Of a stretch of 64,000 bases of DNA, positions 41,317-52,200 are shown piece by piece. The DNA comes from Pseudomonas allokribbensis (lineage in GTDB: Bacteria > Pseudomonadota > Gammaproteobacteria > Pseudomonadales > Pseudomonadaceae). Location of the stretch: positions 1,621,001-1,685,000 of the forward strand of contig NZ_CP062252.1 of the NCBI RefSeq assembly GCF_014863605.1, read 5' to 3'. Positions within the stretch are counted from its first letter, which is position 1, and each line of letters opens with the position of its first letter. The notes below the pieces were generated by a model, which ran no database searches, had not been told where the DNA came from, and saw nothing but the letters and a program-made list of their open reading frames with translations. Made by a program: the position numbers and the translations under genes.

Positions 41317-42675
41317 CTACTTCAGTTCGGGCAAGCGCGCCTCGTTCTTCACTTCGGCAGCGGCAATCGCGTCGGCCGGCAGCACCACCCGTTGCTTGCT
41401 CAGCAACTGACCCATGTTCGCCAGCACGCGGTACATCGAAAACTCCTCGGTGTAGCGGATTTCGGTGTAGCGGCGATTGGCGTTGTACAGCTCGTTTTCA
41501 CTGTCGAGCAGGTCGAGCAGGGTGCGTTGGCCGAGGCCGAACTGATCCTGATACGCGGCGCGTACACGCTTGGTGGTTTCGGCGTATTCACGGGCGGTCG
41601 GGGTCTGTTTCTTGGCGTTGACCATGGCGTTCCAGGCCAGGTGAATGTTCTCGTTGAGCTGGCGCAGGGCGTTGTTGCGGATGTCCATGGCCTGGTTGAT
41701 CTGGTGCGCATCGGAGGCCAGTCGCGCCTTGTCGCTGCCGCCACGGAACAGGTTGTAGTTCATCACCACGCCGACGCGCCATTCATTGTCGTGGCCCTCG
41801 TCGCCCTGCACGTTGTTGTTGGCACCGACCGCCGCTTCGGCATCGAAGCGCGGGTAGAACGGCGACTTGGCGACTTCGTACTGACTCTCGGCCGATTGCA
41901 CGTCGGCCTGGGCGGATTTCAGGTACGGGTTGTTCTCGACCATGCTCTGTTGGGCTTCGGGCAGGCTGGTGGGCAATTCACCACGGGTCGAAGCCGGCGC
42001 TTCCAGTTCATCGGGCATGCGCCCGACCACGGCGTAGAAGTTCGATTCGGCATCCGCCAGATCGACTTCGGCGGTGTCGAGGTTGTTCTGCGCCAGCGCC
42101 TTACGGGCGACCGACTGATCGGAGTCGGCGGTGCTGCCGATGCCGCGCTGGGTGCGCAGGCCGATCTGGTCATTGACGCGCAAATGCGCCTGCAGGTTGT
42201 TCTTGGCCAGGGTCACCAGTTCGCGGCGCTTGAGCACTTCGAGATAGACCTCGATGGTGCGCAGGGCCAGGTCCTGGGCGGTGCCTTGCGCGTAGTACGC
42301 GCGCGAGTTGGAAACGCCCTTGGTGCGCTCGACTTCGTTGGCGGTATTGAAACCGTCGAACAGCATCTGCCGCAGACGCAGCTCGGACTGGGTGTAGTTG
42401 AGAATTTCGGTGTGGTGGTTACCGAGGGCCCGGGTGTTGGTGTTGTCGCTGTAACCGCGCCCGTAAGCGGCGTTCAGATCCACCGATGGATAGAAGCCGC
42501 CCTTGGCGACTTTCACCTGTTCATCGGCCGACAGTTTGGCGTCTACGCGCGAAGCCAGTTCCGGGTGGGTCGCGATGGTGCTTTGTATCGCTTCGGTGAG
42601 GTTCATGGCCTGGGCTTGAGAAGTGCAAGCCATGGCCAGCAAAACCGCACTGCAAAGGGGGGTTAGAACGCGCAT
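41317..42675 (-). CDS. TolC-family outer-membrane channel (LapE type)
   Basis: A 452-residue outer-membrane efflux protein with a Sec signal (residues 1-23, ending AQA) and two repeated helical/beta halves of the TolC family (WRVGVVMNYNLFRGGSDKARLASDAHQINQAMD in the second half). It forms the outer-membrane exit for the type I system. In LapA-type systems the retention module of the adhesin stays lodged in this protein. It is first in the operon, with a near-consensus FleQ box 39 bp upstream. Confidence 0.92.
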   Translation of the reverse strand: MRVLTPLCSAVLLAMACTSQAQAMNLTEAIQSTIATHPELASRVDAKLSADEQVKVAKGGFYPSVDLNAAYGRGYSDNTNTRALGNHHTEILNYTQSELRLRQMLFDGFNTANEVERTKGVSNSRAYYAQGTAQDLALRTIEVYLEVLKRRELVTLAKNNLQAHLRVNDQIGLRTQRGIGSTADSDQSVARKALAQNNLDTAEVDLADAESNFYAVVGRMPDELEAPASTRGELPTSLPEAQQSMVENNPYLKSAQADVQSAESQYEVAKSPFYPRFDAEAAVGANNNVQGDEGHDNEWRVGVVMNYNLFRGGSDKARLASDAHQINQAMDIRNNALRQLNENIHLAWNAMVNAKKQTPTAREYAETTKRVRAAYQDQFGLGQRTLLDLLDSENELYNANRRYTEIRYTEEFSMYRVLANMGQLLSKQRVVLPADAIAAAEVKNEARLPELK

Positions 42676-43208
42676 GGGTGCATCTCCCTGAGTCCTGATG
42701 GTGTATTGCTGTCGCCAATTTATTGACGATATTTTTTAGGTTTGGCGTTTCATCGCTGTTACAACAGAGCTAAGAACATCCTGAAGCGTAGCTAAGAAAA
42801 AATTTTCATATGGCTTATGCCAAAAAAAACTTATGCGCTTCGCCAAATCCAGCACATTGTTCCTCTCGAAAGCCTTTGTTTTATGTGCTTTAGGGAGTGC
42901 AGAAAGGCTTGAGGAAAGTTCCACTCACTTTGCGACATACGGGCGAAGTACTGCTAAAGGGGAGGGACGCGTAGCGGCCAATGAGCGACAGTTTTTTGTC
43001 ACTCGGGTGATTCACCACCGTTACGTAGCGCTAGTGGGCGTGCTGCATCGATCAGGGATTCCAAGTGCTTGATGGCGCTGGGGTTTCTGAATTTGCGTAC
43101 CCTGCGAAACGAACTGTCGAGGTGCGAGCGTCGCCCCGACAACCCGCTTGAGCCATGGGCTGCTTCGCGAACCAGTGCCGACGGTGGTCGGCAGCGGAGG
43201 AAATGCAC
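42676..43208. other. Divergent regulatory region between secretion operon and adhesin
   Basis: A 533-bp gap, AT-rich between about 42715 and 42850, that must hold promoters for both the leftward secretion operon and the rightward adhesin. It contains a FleQ-like box at 42714-42727. A GGAGG at 43196-43200 serves the adhesin start. I see no supported gene; a 62-codon frame on the minus strand (42736-42924) has no ribosome site or recognisable sequence. Confidence 0.6.
42714..42727 (-). promoter_or_regulatory. FleQ-box candidate upstream of secretion operon
   Basis: Read on the minus strand the site is GTCAATAAATTGGC, matching the published FleQ consensus GTCaNTAAAtTGAC at all but one position. 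It lies 39 bp upstream of the TolC-family gene start. FleQ with cyclic-di-GMP controls biofilm genes, including lapA in P. putida, which fits an adhesin export operon. Confidence 0.65.
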
Positions 43209-46200
43209 ATGGCAACGCTCATCGGGATCGTCACTAAAGTCATCGGTCAGGTTTTCGCTCAATCGGCTGACGGAAGTCGGCGCGCATTGGTTGAAGGCGA
43301 TCGACTGTTTGCCGGAGATCAATTGATCACGGGCGCGGAGGGGGCGGTCGCCGTCCATCTGCAAAACGGCCAGGAACTGACCCTGGGCCGGGACAGCAGC
43401 CTGACCATGACCGGACAATTGCTGGCCAACCATGCGCCGCATGTGGATGCCCCGGAAGCACTGACCCCGAGCGATGCTCAACTCACCGATGTCGCCCAGA
43501 TCCAGAAAGCCATCGCCGCCGGTGACGACCCGACCAAATCCGCTGAAGCCACTGCCGCAGGCCCCGATGCCCCCGGTGACACCAACGGCGGCAAGGGTGG
43601 CGGTCACAGTTTCGTATTGCTGACCGAAGTGGGTGGTCGGGTCGATCCGGTCATCGGTTTCCCCACGGCCGGTTTCGGTGGCATTCCCGAATTTCCGGAA
43701 GAACGCCACAACGCGGTCATCGACAACGGTGACAACACGCCTGCGCCGATCATCCCGCCACCGGTCAACAACCTGGTCACCCTCACAGGCCTCGACGTGC
43801 CCGGGGGCGAACTGACGCTCAACGAAGCCAATCTGCCGGATGGCTCCGCCGCCAATCCCGGCGCGCTGACCCAGGCTGGCAGCTTCAGCATTTCGGCGCC
43901 TGACGGTCTGACCAGCCTGAGCATCGGCGGCATCAGCGTGATCGTCGGCGGCGTGCCTGTCGGTTTCCCGCAATCAATCACCACGCAACTGGGCAACACC
44001 TTGACCATCACCGGTTACAACCCGGCGAACGGCACGGTCACTTACAGCTACACCCTCAACGGCAACGACGCCCATCCGGCAGGTGACGGCGCCAACAGCC
44101 TCAGCGAACATTTCACCGTGATCGCCGGCGACAGCAACGGCGACACCGCCACCGGCTCGCTGGATGTGAACATCACTGACGACGTGCCCAAGGCGGTGGA
44201 TGACAGCAACGCCGGCACGGCTTCGGAAACCAATCTGACGCTGACCGGCAATGTGCTGACCAACGACGTGCAAGGTGCTGACCGTGTACCGACCGGCCCC
44301 AATGCCGGCCCGATTACTGCGGGCACTTTCACCGGGACTTACGGCACCTTGGTGCTGAATGCCAATGGCACTTACACCTACACGTTGAACACTAACGATG
44401 CGGACTTCAAAAACCTGCACGGCGGTGGCAACGGCACCGAGAACTTCACCTACACCATCACCGATTCGGACGGCGACACCAGCACCGCGAATCTGGTGTT
44501 GCAGATCCACAACAACGACGATCCGGTGCTCATCAACGGCTTGAACGTCGAAGGTGGCGAGCTGACGGTTTTCGAGAAAAACCTTTCCCTCGGTAGCGCC
44601 CCGGATTCGGCGGCGTTGACTCAGAGCGGCACGTTTACCATCACAGCTCTCGATGGCGTCACGACGCTGACCATTGGCGGAATCGTCGTGGTCACCAATG
44701 GCGTGGCTGCGGGTTTTCCGCAATCCGTCACCACCCCTTTGGGCAGCACGCTGACCATCACCGGGTTTAACGCGACCACTGGTGTCGTGAGCTACAGCTA
44801 CACCCTCGACCACAACGATGCTCATCCGACTGCCAGTGGCGCGAACACGCTGAGCGAGCAGTTCGCTGTCACCGTGGTGGACGATAACGGCACCACTGCG
44901 AATGCTTCGTTGGACGTCAACATCGTCGACGACCTGCCAAAAGGCGTGGATGACAACAATACCGGTACTGCCTCGGAAACCAATCTGACGCTGACTGGCA
45001 ACGTCCTGACCAACGACGTGCAGGGCGCCGACCGCGTCCCAACCGGCCCTGATGCCGGCCCGATCACTGCGGGTACTTTCACCGGGACTTACGGCACTTT
45101 GGTGCTCAATGCCAATGGCACTTACACCTACACCGTCAACCCTAACGATGCGGACTTCAAAGCGCTGCACGGCGGCGGAAATGGGACTGAAACCTTTACC
45201 TACACGATCACTGATTCGGACGGCGATACCAGCACTGCGAGCCTCGTTCTGCAGATCCACAACAACGACGATCCGGTGACCATCAGCGGCCTCGATGTGA
45301 ACGGCGGTGAACTCACCGTCTTCGAGAAAAACCTCAGCACCGGCAGTGCGCCGGACGCCACCGCATTGACTCAAAGCGGCACGTTCACCATCACTGCGTT
45401 GGACGGTGTAACGACCCTGACTGTCGGCGGAATCGCCGTCGTCACCAACGGTGTAGCCGCAGGCTTCCCGCAATCGGTCACGACTCCGCTGGGCAGCACG
45501 CTGACCATCACCGGGTTCAATGCCACGACCGGTGTCGTCAGTTACAGCTACACCCTCGACCACAACGATGCCCATCCGACGGCCAACGGCGAGAACAGTT
45601 TGAGCGAGCAGTTCGCCGTCACCGTGGTGGATGACAACGGCACCACCGCCAACGCCAACCTCGACGTGAACATCGTCGACGATCTGCCAAAAGGCGTGGA
45701 CGACAGCAACGCCGGCACCGCTTCGGAAACCAGCCTGACGCTGACTGGCAACGTTCTGACCAACGATGTGCAAGGTGCTGACCGTGTACCGACTGGCCCC
45801 AATGCCGGGCCGATCACCGCCGGCACTTTCACCGGGACTTACGGCACCCTGGTGCTGAACGCCAACGGTACTTACACCTACACGCTGAACACCAACGATG
45901 CAGACTTCAAAAATCTGCACGGTGGCGGAAACGGGACTGAAACGTTCACCTACACCATCACCGATTCCGACGGTGACACCAGCACCGCGAACCTCGTGCT
46001 GCAAATCCACAACAACGACGATCCGGTAACCATCAGTGGCCTCGATGTGAACGGTGGTGAACTCACCGTTTTCGAGAAAAACCTCAGCACCGGCAGTGCG
46101 CCGGACGCTACAGCTTTGACCCAAAGTGGCACGTTCACCATCACAGCTTTGGACGGCGTGACCACGCTGACCGTGGGTGGAATCGCCGTCGTCACCAATG

Positions 46201-49200
46201 GCGTGGCCGCAGGCTTCCCGCAATCGGTCACGACTCCGTTGGGCAGCACACTGACGATTACAGGCTTCAACGCTACGACCGGCGTCGTCAGCTACAGCTA
46301 CACCCTGGATCACAACGATGCTCATCCGACTGCCAACGGCGCGAACACGCTGAGCGAGCAGTTTGCCGTCACCGTGGTGGATGACAACGGCACCACCGCC
46401 AATGCGTCGCTGGACGTGAACATCGTCGACGACCTGCCGAAAGGCGTGGATGACAGCAACGCCGGCACCGCCTCGGAAACCAGCCTGACGCTGACTGGCA
46501 ACGTGCTCACCAACGATGTGCAAGGCGCCGACCGTGTACCGACTGGCCCCAATGCCGGGCCGATCACCGCCGGCACTTTCACCGGGACTTACGGCACCCT
46601 GGTGCTGAACGCCAACGGTACTTACACCTACACGCTGAACACCAACGATGCAGACTTCAAAAATCTGCACGGTGGCGGAAACGGGACTGAAACGTTCACC
46701 TACACCATCACCGATTCCGACGGTGACACCAGCACCGCGAACCTCGTGCTGCAAATCCACAACAACGACGATCCGGTAACCATCAGTGGCCTCGATGTGA
46801 ACGGTGGTGAACTCACCGTTTTCGAGAAAAACCTCAGCACCGGCAGTGCGCCGGACGCTACAGCTTTGACCCAAAGTGGCACGTTCACCATCACAGCTTT
46901 GGACGGCGTGACCACGCTGACCGTGGGTGGCATTGCCGTCGTCACCAACGGTGTAGCCGCAGGCTTCCCGCAATCGGTGACTACGCCATTGGGCAGCACG
47001 CTGACCATCACCGGCTTCAACGCTACGACAGGTGTTGTGAGCTACAGCTACACCCTGGACCACAACGACGCACACCCAACAGCCAACGGCGCCAACACCC
47101 TGAGTGAGCAGTTCGCCGTCACCGTCGTGGATGACAACGGCACCACTGCCAACGCCAACCTCGACGTGAACATCGTCGACGACCTGCCAAAAGGCGTGGA
47201 TGACAGCAATGCTGGCACTGCCTCGGAAACCAATCTGACCTTGACCGGCAACGTCCTGACCAACGACGTGCAGGGCGCTGACCGCGTCCCAACCGGCCCC
47301 AATGCTGGCCCGATCACTGCCGGAACCTTCACCGGGACCTACGGCACGCTGGTGTTGAACGCCAACGGCACTTACACCTACACCGTCAACCCTAACGACG
47401 CGGACTTCAAAGCGCTGCACGGTGGCGGAAACGGTACGGAAACCTTCACCTACACCATCACCGATTCCGACGGCGACACCAGCACCGCGAATCTGGTTTT
47501 GCAGATTCACAACAACGACGATCCGGTGACCATCAGCGGCCTCGACGTCAACGGCGGCGAGCTCACTGTTTTCGAGAAAAACCTCAGCACCGGCAGTGCG
47601 CCGGACGCCACAGCTTTGACCCAAAGCGGCACGTTCACCATCACAGCTTTGGACGGCGTGACCACGCTGACTGTTGGCGGCATCGCCGTCGTCACCAACG
47701 GTGTAGCCGCAGGCTTCCCGCAATCGGTCACGACTCCGCTGGGCAGCACGCTGACCATCACCGGGTTCAATGCCACGACCGGTGTCGTCAGTTACAGCTA
47801 CACCCTCGACCACAACGATGCCCATCCGACGGCCAACGGCGAGAACAGTTTGAGCGAGCAGTTCGCCGTCACCGTGGTGGATGACAACGGCACCACCGCC
47901 AACGCCAACCTCGACGTGAACATCGTCGACGATCTGCCAAAAGGCGTGGACGACAGCAATGCCGGCACCGCTTCGGAAACCAGCCTGACGCTGACTGGCA
48001 ACGTTCTGACCAACGATGTGCAAGGTGCTGACCGTGTACCGACTGGCCCCAATGCGGGGCCGATCACCGCCGGCACTTTCACCGGGACTTACGGCACCCT
48101 GGTGCTGAACGCCAACGGTACTTACACCTACACGCTGAACACCAACGATGCAGACTTCAAAAATCTGCACGGTGGCGGAAACGGGACCGAAACCTTCACC
48201 TACACCATCACTGACTCGGACGGCGATACCAGCACCGCGAACCTCGTGCTGCAAATCCACAACAACGACGATCCAGTGACCATCAGCGGCCTCGACGTAA
48301 ACGGCGGTGAACTCACCGTCTTCGAGAAAAACCTCAGCACCGGCAGTGCACCGGATGCCACCGCCCTGACTCAGAGCGGTACTTTCACGATCACTGCTTT
48401 GGACGGTGTGACCACGCTGACCGTGGGTGGCATTGCCGTGGTCACTAACGGCGTAGCCGCAGGCTTCCCACAATCGGTCACGACTCCGTTGGGCAGCACG
48501 CTGACGATTACAGGCTTCAACGCTACGACCGGCGTCGTCAGTTACAGCTACACCCTCGACCACAACGACGCGCATCCGACTGCCAACGGCGCCAACACCC
48601 TGAGTGAGCAGTTCGCCGTCACCGTGGTGGATGACAACGGCACTACCGCCAACGCCAACCTCGACGTCAACATCGTCGACGACCTGCCAAAAGGCGTAAA
48701 CGACAGCAACGCCGGCACCGCCTCGGAAACCAACCTCACCTTGACCGGCAATGTCCTGACCAACGACGTGCAAGGCGCCGACCGCGTCCCAACCGGCCCC
48801 AATGCTGGCCCGATCACTGCCGGCACTTTCACCGGGACTTACGGCACCCTGGTGCTGAACGCCAACGGCACCTACACCTACACCCTCAACACCAACGATG
48901 CGGACTTCAAAAACCTGCACGGCAATGGCAACGGCACCGAGACTTTCACCTACACCATCACCGATTCCGACGGCGACGCCAGCACCGCGAACCTCGTGCT
49001 GCAGATCCACAACAACGACGATCCGGTGATTCTCAATGGCCTGGACGTAAACGGCGGCGAGCTCACTGTCTTCGAGAAAAACCTCAGCAACGGCACTGCG
49101 CCGGATGCGACGGCGTTGACTCAGAGCGGCACCTTCACCGTCACCGCCCTCGACGGTCTGCAAACCCTCACTGTCGGCGGTATCGCCGTGGTGACCAATG

Positions 49201-52200
49201 GTGTAGCCGCAGGCTTCCCGCAATCGGTCGTCACGCCGCTGGGCAGCACGCTGACCATCACCGGTTACAACCCGGCCACGGGCGTGGTGAGTTACAGCTA
49301 CACCCTGGTGGATCACGAAACCCACCCGACCGGCAACGGCGCCAACAGCATCACCGAGAACTTCAACGTGGTGGCCACCGATGGCGATGGCAGCACCGCG
49401 TCCGGGCAGATCAACGTCAACATCGTCGATGACCTGCCGACCGCCAAAGCCGACACCGGCTCGGTGGTGGAGGGCGGCACCGTCAATATCAGTGTGCTGG
49501 GCAACGACATCACCGGTGCCGATGGCCCGGGGGCGGGCGGTGCGGTGGTGGGCGTGCGGGCTGGCAGCAATACTGCGACCTCGGCCATCGGCGGCCTCAA
49601 CAGCAACATCAACGGCACCTACGGCTACCTGACCCTGGATGCGGCCGGCAACGCCGTTTATCACAGCAACCCGAATTCGGTGAGCCCAGCGGGCGCCACT
49701 GACACCTTCACCTACACCATCCGCGACAGTGACGGTGACGAAAGCACCACCACCATCACCGTCAACGTCGCCGACAGCAAACTCGTGGCCTCGGTCGATC
49801 AGGACGTGACCGTCTACGAAAAAGCCCTCGACCTGACCAAGGACGGGCAAGACCTGGCCCCCGGAACGGTCACCGGCAGCGATCCGACCAACACCGGCGA
49901 AACCGCCACCGGCACGCTGGTCGGCGCGGTCACCGGCGGCAGCGGCGCGATCACCTACACCCTGGTCGGCAGCGCCACCGGCACCTACGGACAGATCCTG
50001 CTCAACCCCGACGGCACGTACACCTACACGCTGACCTCGGCGCCGAAAACCACGCCGAACGCCAACGACGGGCCGAACACCCTGAGCGAAAGTTTCACCT
50101 ACAAAGCCACCGATGCGCTGGGCAACAGCACCACCAGCACCATCGTGGTCAACATCGTCGACGACGTGCCAAAAGCGGTGGCGTCGGACCGTTCGGTAGC
50201 AGCGGTGGAGATCGACTCCAACATCCTGATCGTGCTCGACATCTCCGGTAGTATGGCCGACGCCTCCGGTGTGCCGGGCCTGTCGCGGCTGGACCTGGCC
50301 AAGCAGGCGATCAGTGCCTTGCTCGACAAGTACGATGATTTGGGCGATGTGAAAGTGCAGCTCGTCACCTTCAGCAGCAACGCCACCGACCGCACGACGG
50401 TATGGGTCGATGTGGCGACGGCCAAGACCCTGCTCGCCGGCCTCAGCGCCGGTGGCGGCACCAACTACGATGCGGCCGTGGCGACCATGCAGACCGCGTT
50501 CAACACCTCGGGCAAACTCACCGGGGCGCAGAACGTCGGCTACTTCTTCTCCGACGGCAAACCTACCACCGGCCAGGAAATCGGCACCGCCGACGAGACC
50601 GCGCTGAAAAACTTCCTCGATGCCAACAACATCAAGAACTATGCGATCGGCCTGGGCAACGGCGTCAGCAACGCCAACCTCGATCCACTGGCTTACGACG
50701 GCATCAGCCACACCAACACCAATGCAGTGGTGGTCACCGACCTCAATCAACTGAACTCGGTGTTGTCCGGCACCGTGGTCGGCGCGCCGGTCACCGGTTC
50801 GCTGCTGGGTGACAGTGGTTCGTTCGGCGCCGATGGCGGTTTCATCAAATCCATCGTGGTGGACGGCACCACCTACACCTACGACCCGAAAGCCAACAGC
50901 GGCCAGGGTTCGCTGACCGCCAGCGGCGGCACCAACCACGGCACCTTCGACACGGTGAACAACACCCTGAGCATCGCCACCAACAACAGCGGCACCCTGG
51001 TGATCAACCTCGACACCGGCGACTACAGCTACACCTCGCAAAAAACCACCACGACGGTGATCACCGAGAACATCGGCTTTACCCTCAGCGACAACGATGG
51101 CGACCTCGCCAGCTCGACGCTGACGGTGAAAGTGATCCCCAACTCGCCTCCGGTGGCGGTGGACGACCACATCATCACCAACGTGCTGTCGAGCAATGTC
51201 GTGGTGCCAGGCGAGTTGCTGCTGGCCAACGACACCGATCCGGACAACGACACACTCAACGCTTCGCCAACCACCTTCAACACCGGTTGGGTCGCCAAGG
51301 GGGCGGACTTCACCGGCAGCGGGGCGATCAGCTTCACCGGCACTAGCAACACCGCCGCCAACCAGAACCTGGCGGATGTACGCAATTCCTTCGCAGCCAA
51401 TACGGCGGCCATGACGGCGGTGCTGGTGGTCAGCGGCTACCTCGGCGCGGTGACCAACGCCAATGCCAACGATGAAGACCTCATCACCGTCAAACTGAAA
51501 CAAGGCGAGACCCTCAACCTCGACCACAACCTGGCGGCCGGCCACATCACCATGGAGTACTCGGTGAACGGCGGGGCGTTCGTCAGCATCGCCGACGGCG
51601 GTACCATCACCGCCAGCGCCGATGGCACGTACCAGATCCACGTGACCAACATCACCAACACCAGCGGCAGCAACACCAACGCCGCGGAAAACTATCAACT
51701 GACCATGACGGTCAACTACGCCGGGGCCCACGACATCACCCCGGACTACCACGGCACCTACACCGCCAACGACAACCACGGCGGCAACGACACCGCCAAC
51801 GTGACCATCAGCTATCAGGACGGCCACACCCTCACCGGGACTTCTGGCGATGACGTGCTGGTGGCGGGCAGCGGCGACAACATCCTCAACGGTGGCGACG
51901 GCAACGACGTGCTCACCGCCGGCTCCGGCAACAACGAACTGCACGGCGGCGCCGGCAACGACTTGCTCTACAGCGGGCCGGGTAACGACATCCTTGATGG
52001 CGGCACCGGTATCGACACGGTCAGCTATGCCCACGCGACGGCCGGGGTGACGGTCAACCTGAGCCTGCTCGGTGCGCAGAACACTGTCGGTGCTGGCATC
52101 GACACCATCAGCAACGTCGAAAACCTCGTCGGCTCGAACTTCAACGACACCCTCACCGGCGACAACAATAACAACGTGATCAATGGAGGCCTGGGCAACG

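Noticed and set aside
42736..42924. A 62-codon minus-strand frame in the adhesin regulatory gap
   Set aside because: No ribosome site or recognisable sequence; the region must hold promoters.
43791..49450. Regular repeats as a CRISPR array
   Set aside because: The repeat unit is 750 bp, coding and in frame, with no short repeat-spacer pattern or cas genes.
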